A stretch of DNA of 64,000 nt from Ectocarpus siliculosus (taxonomy: Eukaryota; Sar; Phaeophyceae; Ectocarpales; Ectocarpaceae): positions 3,712,528 through 3,776,527 of the forward strand of contig FN649727.1 of assembly GCA_000310025.1 (NCBI GenBank), written 5' to 3'. Within the stretch, counting starts at the first letter, position 1. Each line of letters starts with the position of its first letter. The notes beneath the pieces are model-generated. The model was not told the origin of the DNA. It saw only the letters and a list, made by a program, of their open reading frames with translations, and made no database searches. The translations under genes and the position numbers were made by a program. Of the stretch, positions 50,501 to 62,500 are shown piece after piece.

Positions 50501-53500
50501 CGTCGCGTTCCTCCGCCACACTCGTCCGCTCTTCCCCTGCGTGTGGGAATGCCCGCACAAACGGCAACCCCGGCGGAGGGTCGCAGCTGGTGGACAACCA
50601 GGCGCAGGTCAGCCCGGCGGACCTCCCTATCCTCCGGGTGGGCATCGAGTGCACCCTGACGCAGCTTCTCGACAAGGGCTTCCTGCACGCGGTGAGGTTT
50701 CACGTTGTTCTCGTGTGCTAGAGGAGCGGGGCGATTTTGTTGCACTTTTACCGTGCTACTGCCTGCGAAAACAACCAAAATGGTCTCTGTCAGAAAAGGG
50801 GAGACGTCCCTTCTCGGCGAGCTGTTTGCGCACGTCCGTGCTTCGCCCCTTCGTTCTCCGTTCCGGCCTTGTTTTCTCTCCACCGCTCACCACGCTAGCA
50901 AGACTTAGAGGTAAAGGACAAGGAAAGGACATATGGGCGTGTGTCGACGACCTCGCTGCGTGGTCGCCCTCCCCAAGAACGAGAACTGCCACAAGAATAA
51001 ACAGACGGCAGTATTTTCCGGCCCTGATTTGATTGGTCGTGGTACGTAGACCACGGAATGATACTATGGCAGTCCGTCGCTGGTGCCCTCACAACGTTCT
51101 GCACGTTGGGCGACCGTGCTTACTCGTGTCTTTGGTTTTTGTTTCGGTTGTCCTCGTTCAAGGTCAAACCCGAACCTTGAAATGAGAGAACGCGAGAGCA
51201 GGAGGTCCGCTCATGTAGTCAATCTCTGGAGGAAAGCGGGGGGGGGGGGGGGTACTCTTATGTTTTGCATGCCCTAGTAGTTAGACCATTGACCACGCTT
51301 CACGAGAGGACGGAGCGTTGTTTCCACAGGGCCGATCACCGATGGCCAATCGTTCTTTCCTATTTTGCCAAAGGTGGCTCAAAAACGGCTTACCTATCGA
51401 TATCACTTCCCGCCTGTGTCAATCCACTTCATACAGTCTTACGTATCGATATCACTTCCCGCCGGTTCAATTGCTATTGTTTCAGAGAAGGGCTAGTCAA
51501 CGTCATCACCAGGTTTTCCACTTCCACCTGCATAGAATATTAGCTATTCTCTGTGAGTTCGATTGTAGACATGCAAAGCGTTCCGTGATCACAGCACAAG
51601 CGAGCAAGCTGCGGTACTCCAAGCATGCATGCATTTCCAACTCCTCCGATACTACATTATCCGGTCCGTCATGCGTGGTCATCACTCACAGTCGCGATTA
51701 CAACGATAGGGACGTACCCTCTCATATTGTGCGTCCGCGCGTCCCGTATCGGTTTCACCTAGTGTTTTCCGTGTTGGGGATACCCGCCCCACCATCCACC
51801 TCTCGACCTAAACTCTGCGTATCGTGCGTCGTGCATCATCCTACATGCCTGTGTACTCAGCCCCAGACCTCTACCTGCGCACAGTCCTATGACATTACCG
51901 AATGACACACCTGGGCATCAACCTCGCACTCATGCCACGCCGCCGTAAATCGAACACCGACGACCGCCGCACCAACGACTGCACCGGCAGCAACACCAAT
52001 CGCAACAACCGCAACGACCGTAACAACCGTCGCCGCGGCCCGCCCGATAGCCGCCCCAGGTTCACGGTGACGATGGATGAACAACTCGCCGCACTTGCCG
52101 CAGACCCTCAACCTACGGCAGCTCCCGAGCCTGCTGGCAGAAACCTTACCCGCAAGAGGGCGGCTCTCCGCAAGCGGGCGCGAGCGGCAGCGGCTGCCGC
52201 CGCCGCTTGGAATTTCCTGGAGGGCCTGCTNNNNNNNNNNNNNNNNNNNNNNNNNNNNNNNNNNNNNNNNNNNNNNNNGAATTTCCTGGAGGGCCTACTA
52301 AAGCTATTCCTCCCGCGTATTGTCGGACTGCGCCGTGCGCCGGTGCTGTTCTCCTTTGAGCCGTTTGGAGGGTGCAGCGGCTCGGGGGGGGGCGTAGCGG
52401 CGGGGGCAGCCGCTGCCGCTCGCGCCCGCTTGCGGAGAGCCGCCCTCTGCGGGTAAGGTTGCTGCCAGCGGGCGCGGGCGCTGCCGTCACAAGTGAGAGC
52501 GTGCGCTTGGCCACGGAGGCACTCACCGACACTTCGCGGTAGCGACCACCGTCGCGGCTCCTGTTTTATTTTCGTTGGTTTTGTTTCTGTTCCCCGTGGA
52601 GAGGTGAGGGACGCCCTCAGCGTCGTTACCGTTTGGATTGTGCCGCCACGAGCTCCCTGCCATCTGAACCAAGCCACAACGCCGACACCAATCCCCAACG
52701 ACCCAAAAAATCCACAAACCAACCATGCTCACCCCAAAACACGCGCGGCATGCCGCGATCAAACCGGACATGACCACACAACAAACCGGCATCAACCCAC
52801 AAGACACTTCACCGTCCAGGAACAAACCATTTGACTACAAAACCTGACCACAAAAGCAGGACCCACACTGCCGCACCACAGTGCCGACTACAACATGAAC
52901 ACGAACCACCAAGACCCCGAGCAACCTTACGTTCATGATGACGACAACTCGACCGACTCCAAAGGGCCCCCATCGCTGTCCTCTGAATCGGAAGACGAGA
53001 TCATATCAGACGCCGACACCGCCTCCGTCACCGCGGACGAAGGCAGCGACAGCAGTCACTAGCCGGAGGACGCCGCCTTCGTCCCCCCCACTGACCCGTG
53101 GGTGCCCCCCTTGGCGGTCAATCCAATGGGCAATTGGACCCCATCGACTCGCTGCAGCCCCGCGACCGTGCAGTGGTCGATTACCGCGTCATCAATCTTA
53201 CACCTCAAGGCGACCCAGACAGCAGTGTGCGCTGGCGTGCGCACCTAGAGCGCACCGTACAACACCTGCTGGGCGAGGGCACCATCCACCCGAGCCGCCA
53301 CCCGCGGGGTGCCGACGACCACTGAGTCGCCGCCACTCGGTACCAATTGTGTGCTGTGGTGCCTTCAGCTGCACCGTAGCGACCGCTTTCAGGAGTACCC
53401 AGAGTAATGTCTGCGAGTCGCGTGGACACGCACGTTCGGAATGACGTTTTCCCTGCTCCCATGTTTTTCCTTTGTTGTGCGTGCTCTGGCAGTTGTACCC

Positions 53501-56500
53501 TTGGTACTACCTTAAGCATTGCTTTTCGGCACGGATAAAGTTGTGAATCTGTCCTTACGATTGGGTACCATTGTAAAGCTCTTTTGGTTTTCGAGTTTCT
53601 TTTTGTGGGGCTCAGGATTTAGCTTGTGGGGTGCTGAAAATGACATGACACCAAAGGAGCGTATAACAATAATTAAATAATAGTATTACATGAATACTCA
53701 CAAAAGTGGGAGGCTTCTCCATGCCGTGTGTTGTGGGATTAACGTCTCTGCCAAGACGCCTTACTCCCCGCGGCGCAGCATTCCGTCGTTCATACGCGAG
53801 CGCGACAACATCCAACGCTGCAAATACCGGTGCATCTTGGATGACAGGTTCTGGCTGGTGAACAACCATGTCAGGGCGGCGCAGTGGTGATGAGCGTGAA
53901 CCTCCGGTGCTGCAGGTAGGTGCGGAACTGCTCGATGCCGTAGAGCACCCCAACGGCCGCGGCGGGGGGGGGCGGCGGCAGAGGGGGCTGCTGGGGCCCC
54001 GCGGGCCCACCCTGTTGCGGTAGGGACGGCAGAGGGCCTGGTGGCAGGGGGGGCTGCGGCGGGCCTTCCCTGAGATGTCCAAGGGCAGGTGGAGCTGCCC
54101 CAGGGTTGGGTAGGTGCTGTCCGTCTTGAGGTTGCTGGTTCATGAGGATGACGGGTCGCAGACGGTGTAGTTCTGGTGGTCACGTCAGCTTGAAGCGTTG
54201 GATGTTGTCGCGCTCGCGTATGAACGACGGAATGCTGCGCCGCGGGGAGTAAGGCGTCTTGGCAGAGACGTTAATCCCACAACACACGGCATGGAGAAGC
54301 CTCCCACTTTTGTGAGTATTCATGTAATGTTATTGTTTTATTATTGTTATACGCTCCTTTGGTCATCATGTCATTTTCAGCACCCCACAAGCTAAATCCT
54401 GAGCCCCACAAAAAAAAACTCGAAAACCAAAAGAGCTTTACAATGGTACCCACTATCGTAAGGACAGATTCACAACTTTATCCGTGCCGAAAAGCAATGC
54501 TTAAGGTAGTACCAAGGGTACAACTGCCAGAGCACGCACAACAAAGGCAAAACATGGGAGCAGGGGAAACGTCATTCCGAAAGTGCGTGTCCACGCGACT
54601 CGCAGACATTACTCTGGGTACTCCTGAAAGAAGTTGCTACGGTGCAGCTGAAGGCACCACAGCGCACAATTGGTACCGAGTGGCGGCGACTCAGTGGTCG
54701 TCGGCGTTCGTCTCGCCGCGCTAGGACCTACCGAGCCTTCCTGTGCGCCGGAGATGAGCCTGGCCATCTTCTGCGCTCTTGAGCTCACGCTGGAGCCTCC
54801 GGAGGACGGTGACCTGCAGCGACTTCGGAACTACGAGGATACGCGGTCCGCCCTGGCTCCCAGACTGCCAAGGGCTGCCGTCCTCGGCTGCGGAGCCGGT
54901 GGAGCACTGTTGGCGCTCCAGGGCCTCCTGCACATCCAGGCCGCAGTCGAAGTGGATTGGATTACTTTGGAGTTTGCCCGTGTCAAGAGCTGGAGCCAGG
55001 GAATCCACCTGGTACGCTCGCCCCTTTCAGGCCAGCAGTGCATGCACATACTGGCGGAGGCGCGACCGGAGGTGCTCATCGGCAATGTCTGCCGCCGATA
55101 CAACGCTTACAGCCAGGGAAAGACTGCCGCGCGCGAGGCGACGGAAATCCTCGGGACCTACCCGCTCCTCGGGCGCAACTCCTGCTCATGGAATGCCGAG
55201 TACGGTTCTCGCGGACGCCGGCCTGGAGCGACTGCGTGCGACCATGCTTGGAAAAGGTCCGGTGCACCGTGGAGGATGCCGCCCTGTATGCCACGGATGT
55301 GGGCGTCCTAACCGGGAAGCACCGAGCGTTCGTCGTGGGCGTTAAGCGGCGGCCCGACATCACTCCCGAGACTTCCACGGCGAAGCTGGCCCTCTGGAAG
55401 CTACGTCTACAACAGAAAGTGGCCACGAAGCACCGTTGGTGCGCTGTTGGGACGCTAGGGCCACTTCTTCCTGAGGCGCCCGCCCGGCGACAAAAGTCTT
55501 CAGCTTCGCGCAACCTGCCGTCACCATCACGCATGGGAGCATCATGGGTCGCTGACCGTCGGAGTACCAGCCTCATTCTGCCGACGACCTGGCACAGGAG
55601 GAATTTGTGCAGCTCACCACTTCCCAGACGGTCTTCGACGTTCCGCCGAACGTGCGACGGATCGATGCTGCACGGGTGCTCGTGGAGTTCACCCTGCCCC
55701 ATTGCTAAGGGAAGCCTTCAGCGCGCTGGGCATCCACGGCATCGTCAACCGGAACGCCGACCAACGGGGCAGCATGGACGACGAGTTGGTGATCGCGCTG
55801 GCTAGCCTGTGGACAGACCCCGCCGACGACGTCGTCGCCATCGACGCTGCGAACAAGGCAACGTCGCGCTTCGTGGTGATCCCTCGGGTCACGAGGGGTA
55901 TGGCCCGCCCAGCCGCGCGGCCGACGCCGACACCCACCGCCGCACCGTCACCCCGGGAGACGGCAAGCGCTGGTGAACGCCGCGGTCGCGGCCGCCCACG
56001 TGGGCCTGCACGCCGGTCACCATCGGCCCCGCACGTCACGAAGCCAAGTGCAGGGGAACCCGTGGACCGGACCCCAGGGCTGCCGCCGCGCCCACCTCAG
56101 ACCCGACCCCGCCTCCTGCGCCACAGCCGACACCCATGGACGCGGATGCCGGCCCCACGCCAACGGCCGCCTCGCCGCCGCCGTCGACGCCACCCCCTGC
56201 ACCAGCGACGCCGCAGGAGACCCCCGTGGGCGACAACACCCCGCTGGACACGCCGCAGCTACGACGGGGTCTCTCCACCAAGCTAGAGCAGATGGCGCAC
56301 ACTTTACGCAACATTGCCCGACTCGTGGACTCAGCGACGAGATCCAACACTTCGACGCCTCCGATTCGACTTGGAAGCGGGACGTGGAGAGGTCGATTAT
56401 TACGTCCTGGCCGACGACCACCTGCTGTGGCACGCTCCGCGTGGCCGCGCGTACGCAATCGCGGTCCCCAAAGAGCTGGTGCCCGCCGTGTTGGCGCTGG

Positions 56501-59500
56501 TCCACGGTATGTACGGCCTGGAGCGGCACGCACCACCCTCTTAATTGAGCGGACATACCTGGCCGACCCTCAAGAAGGACGTCCGAGTATGTAGTGCCCG
56601 GTCCTGCAAGTGCCGCCGGCGGAAGCGTGCATGGAGTAGGCAACTACTCATGATGCCGGCGCGGCTTTTTCAGCCGTGGGTGGTGCTCGAGATGGACATC
56701 CAAGACCTCAAGGTAACTTCCGACAAGGGCAACCGTTCCCTGCTCGTGGTGGTCGACCAAGCCTCCAAGTTCCTCGTGGCCTTCCCACTCCCGTCCAAGG
56801 AAGCCAATTGGGGTGAGCCGCAAACTCTTGGACCTCCTGCTAACCTTTGGCCTGCCCCTCTCGATCCGCTGCGACCCGGGCAGCGAGTTCACCGCTGAGG
56901 TGATGCGGCACCTCTGCCGCTGGCTGAAGGTACCGCTGAACTACGGCCCAACCAACCACCCCCGCGCCCACGGGGCGGTTGAGAGGTTGGGGGGGTGGCT
57001 GCACGAGGCGCTGTCCCAGCTGTGCACCGCGTGACCCAAGCGAAAGGACGACATCGTACCTGTGGCGACCTGGATCCACCGCGACACGCCCGACGCGTCC
57101 CTGCCCGGTGGAGCGTCCCCCTACCGTATCCTCTTCGGTCGGGAACCACGCAGCCACATCGACGTCGTCACGTGGACGACAGCTCTTGCACAGGGACTCT
57201 AGCGGACTGTCGCCGACCAACAACACATGACTCGAGAAATCCTCGCCTATCGGCACCAGGCCCAGAATCACCATCGGGAACGCCACAACACCCGAGTGGC
57301 GCGGGAGTCACCCGGGGCCAAAGCGGCGCGGGAGTCACCCGGGGCCAAAGCGGCCGTTGGAGACACCGTTCTCGTCAAGGAATCGACCAACACGCTACAC
57401 CAGGACAGCCACTACCCGAAGCTTGCGCACGATCACTACACCAGCCCGTGGAAGGTCACCAACGTTATCCACGACCGCCTGAGCTTCACGGCCCAGCTCA
57501 ACGGCCGCCGGATCCGCCGACGCAAGGTGGCAGCGCCTGGTCTCAAGCCCTACCATGTGAGTCCGCAGGTCCTTCGGCTTCCGTTCGAGGCAAGTTTGCG
57601 CACCTCGTGTGGTCGGCTGACCTCGGCCTGGCCGACACCTCCGTCGTCGCCGTGCCGCTGTACACGCTAGTGGACAGGCGGGTGGTACGTTACCGGCAAC
57701 ACGCCGACGTGGAGTTGGGAGTACCAAGGTCGCTACCAGGACGTTGCTCTCTCACCCTGGATGACTGAGGACGAGACCGGCGACAGCTTTTCGCCGCTCC
57801 GGCTGGACGTCTTTCACGCACTGTTTGAGGCCTTGCCATGGCGAGGACGCGGCCCCACGACCCGCCGGGTCGCCTACCCGGGGCGAGCGCGAAGTGGCGT
57901 CCAGGGAGCAGGCGCTGCAGCTCTTCCCGACGGGCACGCCGGTCGGCCGTGAGTTCGCCGACAGCGATGGCCACCTCAAGGTTTTGAAGGCGACCGTCTT
58001 CGACTACTGCGGCCCTTACTGGCGCGTGGAGTACCCGGACGGAGATTGGGAGGGGCTTTCGAAGCGGGAAATGGATGCGGGCATCGGCGTCGCTCCCGAC
58101 CGTTCTTCTCTTCTTTACCCTGGACGGCGGACTGCTACCACTGCTTTGAGCCCGCCGACTGTCATCTGGCAGCCTAGGCGTATGTGCCGGCAGTGGGAGA
58201 ACGTGCAGAAGTGTCGCGTCGTCTCCGTTTCGCACCGGGGGAGACCCAGACTTTATCTGGGCAGGGAAATGGGAATCTTGTGCGGGCACCGTACGGCCGC
58301 TCCGTTAGCATAGCCGTGTACCACGGTCTATGCTGGGGGGGTGTTCTAGACGGCCGTGTGCACCGGTTCTAAATAGTGCGATGACGGGCACTTGTACGCA
58401 AGGCACAAGTGTCAAGGTTCCCGATAGATACAACCGTCTGCCGGGTTAATAATGGAACCGGCGGAATAATTAGTTCCCATTCCCCGCGCGACGATGAGAC
58501 GGTTCCTCCGACTGACAGCTTGCAGCTAGCTGTCAGTGACCGAAGTGTCCTGAAGTGAACACGAAACCTTTGTGAACGAACCTGATCTGAGCGCTTGTAT
58601 CGAGCTGCAATCGCGACTGTGAGTGATGACCACGCATGACTGACCGGATCATGGAGTATCGGAGGAGTTGGAATTGCATGCATGCTTGGAGTACCGCAGC
58701 TTGCTCGCTTGCGCTGTGATCACGGAATGCTTGGCATGTCTACAATCGAACTCACAGACAATAGCTAATAATCTGTGCAGGTGAGAGTGGATAACCTGGT
58801 GATGACGTACAGACTAGTCCTTCTCTGCAACAATATGTCCCAGCCAGCTACCGTCTTCTCCTGGCTATTCCATGCCTCAAACATTTCCCTGTATCTTCCT
58901 TCTACTTCCCCCACTCAGTCATGTATACTTCCTTCTCCTTCTTGTGCAACGGACATTCCGCATCTACATGAACCCGGTGTTCGCACTTGGAGCCGCATTT
59001 GCATTTTTACTTGTCGTCTTCATCGTCTACATTGCTAAGTCTACGTCTACGTTCTCGAAGGCCAATGTCCCTGGTCTCGGATTTGACCATGAGCTTTGTC
59101 CCTGCATCCATTGGTCCATGTAGGTACTCCTTGCACCCTGTTCCTTCTTTCAACATTCCGTACACATCTGTAGACCTCTTTATCCTTGGTTTCTTTGGCT
59201 AGATTCTATGTTCTTCTCCCTCAGCAAAAGCAACAGACAAATTATCCTTGAACCCCTCCAGATATTCCGTTTCCAGGGTATCATCTTCGTCAATTTCGAA
59301 CTCTTTCCATACGTCATCTACAACCTTGACTCACTCTGTGGGTTGTCAACCCCTCTTCTTGTTAGCCCACTTCGCCTCCCAAGCTATTCTCGGCAACCTC
59401 TCCCCTCCCATACCGCACAAGCGGTACTGCCATTTTGGCTTCATTGCGTCCCTTCCCGATCGTAGGGAATGGGGGGTGTTGTAGCGAGTTTGTGCATGTT

Positions 59501-62500
59501 CATCACCACCAAGAAGCTTGCAATCACTCCCGCTTCATTAGGGCCATTCCCGGCTTCGTGGAAATGTGTTCCGACCTGTATTGTTCTTGTGCGCGTTCTT
59601 GTCTCAGGATCCTCACGGCGGCAATCTTCTCAAGACCGCCGACAAGCGTCTAGCCTATCTGGTGAGAGTGAGAGCGAGAGCGAGAGTGTAGGGCCGCAAA
59701 GACGTGTGAGCTCGATTCGGGGCACCATGCTTTGCCACGACCATCCGCTCAAGATGCTGTGTTCTGATGTACACTGCCCGCACGAGTACATGTGTTGTTC
59801 ATCGCCACTGCTGGCTATCTTTTGAGGAAATAGACTGACAGTCGACGCGCCCCGACCTCTCCTTTGGCGTGTACCATTAGTAACCTAATACCCCGCCGGA
59901 GGCGCCACCCGCGCTCGAAGTCGCGTGTTGCACCGCTTCGAGAGAAAGCTGCAAGAAAACACCGATCGCCGTTGCAAGCGTTATGAGCATCTCGGTTCGA
60001 GACCGCTGTCCCTAAGCTTGCCGGGCGTTCTTGCTAGGTTCTTACGAACGTCCGTGTCGTCCGCCACGAGACTTCTTGCGGGTGTGTACCCACCAGGGCC
60101 GTTGAAGAGACACGAAACTATTCTAGTGTTAACCGCAACCGGGAGCGCCAACAAACACTTTCGTGACACAACGCATGCCGCAGAAATGTGTGGTAAGCAT
60201 TTTTTCTGCTGCACCACATGCTGCAGAGTGTGGTGCAAAGGGCAGATGACCCCCCTTCTTGCCTCCGCAATTTGCCCAAAGGGAAGACCGTTCAGGTGTC
60301 CGCGTGGCGTGACTTGTTGTCTCTTTCCTCTGCTTCCCGTGGACAGGACTTTGGTCTGGTGAGCGTGATACCTCCGGGGGTCATGGATGCGCTCATCTGC
60401 GCCACGGTGTACGTGATGAACAGGTACAGACCAGGTCTGGAGCGTCGGAATCGACCAACCTTTTTGTCTGTTTTGGTTGTTGTGGATTTATGGGTTTTGT
60501 TGGAAAAGATAGCAATTGTGTGCGCACTGCGTTCGCCACACGCGGGTTTCGTCTTCGAGGCCTTCGTGCAGATTAACAAGCGCCTGAACACCTGCAGAAG
60601 CCGTCAAGTCCAGAAACCGTGCACCCGGCAAATGATGCACGCGTGTCCGACACAGACCAAAACCAAATCTGTGCACGTCCATACCCTCCCCCCTCCTTGA
60701 TGCCACCGTGGTCGACCAAAAACGGAAAAATGAAACATGTGAATGCCACCTCAGACTGTCGTAGATTGTGACGTCAGATGACCTGTCGGAGATCTACCTT
60801 CGGGGTGTTGCCACAGATAGAGTCAGTGTATGATGGACGCTCAACCTTGCTGCAACAAGGGTTGCTTCCCCCTGACTCACAACACAACTATCCGTACTCT
60901 TTAGCCTCTCCACGGGGTTGAACTGGTGTGTATCCACACCACACATCAGTGTCCACACGTGAACCTGGAGACATTAGTCTCATAGTTGGCCTACAGCGGC
61001 AGCGCGAACTAGGCTCCCCCTACCGACTTCCACGAAGTGTTGCATCCAACGTGGGCGTATCCACCAACAGCGTCAAATCCATGCTACACATATCGTTTGC
61101 TGTACTCGTAACCACCATTCATCGTTCGTCTATGCAGCACCTCTCAATTGCGCGATAGTAGAGAAGGTCGTATCGTTAGCTCGTCTTGTATCTTTCAATC
61201 CGGATTCAGGTCCCGAGATTGAAGGTAGGGGGGTGCTGTGAATGCCACCTCAGACTGTCGTAGATTGTGACGTCAGATGACCTGTCGGAGATCTACATTC
61301 GGGGTGTTGCCACAGATAGAGTCAGATAGAGTGAGTGTATGATGGACGCTGAACCTTGCTGCAACAAGGGTTGCTTCCCCCTGACTCACAACACAACTAT
61401 CCGTACTCTTCAGCCTCTCCCCAAGGGGTTGAACCGGTGTGTATCCACACCACACACTTGTCCGCACGTGAACCTGGAGACATCAGTCTCATAAACAACA
61501 CTAAAAATATACGTACCGACGCTGTCATCCAAAGGGACTATGTGGCGCTTGCCAAAGGTTTCCCCGCACTAGCGTTGATGAGCGAGAGCGACCTGTTGGA
61601 GGACTTCGAACCGTTCGCCGCCGCCCTGGAGGCGGCCTTGGACCCCATCGTTGCCGACTTCCGCCGACAGATGGTGAGGTGTGTCGAACAGAGAGAAAGA
61701 GAGAGCAGAGAGAGCAGAGAGCAGTTTAGGCAGTTCAGGGGTCTTACCCGGCTTTCGACCTTGCTGCTCAGCAGTTTGTGTGGTGATATTTCTGAGTACT
61801 TTTTATTTTCCCTTTGGTTCTTTCGAAGTGTGCTCGCTGCTTTTTTGGGTAATTGGCTTGTGACCGCCGAAGGGTTCAGTTGTACCGGTACGGGTGTTTG
61901 AAGATATTATTGAGAGGGGACCGGAACAATGTTTAGTGCGAACACAACAGAACATTGCAGCGTTTTTCGTCGGATGCACTCGTGACAGTAAAAGTCAAAC
62001 TAACCGAATGAGCGCACATAACAGGCACGTTCTATCTCTCTTTATTTCTCCCTCTCAAACACGGACGGATACGCGCACTTTGGACAGTTTGATGAGCCGG
62101 AAACGACCAAGGGAAGAACCGCACTCCTGTGTGGGCGATGCACCGTAGTATAACTCAACACTCAAAACACCTGCAGAGGCGAGCTTGACTCTGGGCCGGT
62201 AATGCCGACCGAAGTCAACGGTCTTCGTCCACTGCTGTTTGGTGTTTCGTCGTGGTTCGTCTCCATCGTCGTTCTTTTGTTTTATTTCCTTGCAGAAACA
62301 CAATGACTTCACCTCTACCCACAGATAAGAATCCAGGATAATCACGGTGTTACATTCACGGTGTTGCATGACCCCGTCTTGCTTCGTCGTGTGCATGACA
62401 ACCCCGAAGGGACTAGACGGCGGTTTCGGCAGCAACGAGGCGCCTTCGGGGTCCGAGCGGGTGGCGTTCGCGCAGCTGATCGACCGCGTCTTCCTCCTGG

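Larger units (their letters stand above)
51470..58838 (+). mobile_element. Decayed integrase transposon with methyltransferase-like and Tudor-like domains, inserted in ABC1 intron 6
   Basis: Inverted repeats of about 230 bp bound the region: 51470-51702 and 58606-58838 share, in inverse orientation, CTAGTC-ACGTCATCACCAGG, TTCGATTGTAGACATGC, CACAGCGCAAGCGAGCAAGCT-like sequence and ATGCGTGGTCATCACTCACAG. Between them, on the plus strand, lie a basic N-terminal ORF, a C5-methyltransferase-like domain, a Gypsy-type integrase and a Tudor-like domain. No reverse transcriptase (no YxDD-type region) was recognised, and after removing the internal hairpin insertion only about 5.9 kb remains. This suggests a Ginger-like integrase DNA transposon rather than an LTR retrotransposon, but LTR remnants lost to decay cannot be excluded. 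In-frame stops and frameshifts make the copy non-functional. No target-site duplication was identified. Confidence 0.6.

Noticed and set aside
53761-54183. Pro-rich minus-strand ORF in the foldback loop
   Set aside because: GC-driven composition, no domain, and it extends into an inverted-repeat arm.
51470-58838. Classification as a standard Ty3/Gypsy LTR retrotransposon
   Set aside because: The integrase is Gypsy-like, but no RT/RNase H and no direct LTRs were found, and the bounding repeats are inverted. Kept only as an alternative.
61487-61534. ABC1 acceptor inside the TRIM LTR (exon starting SLINNTKNIR)
   Set aside because: Phase allows it, but the acceptor at 61534 gives VMNRDYVALAK, which matches the family; the LTR-derived version would add unrelated residues.
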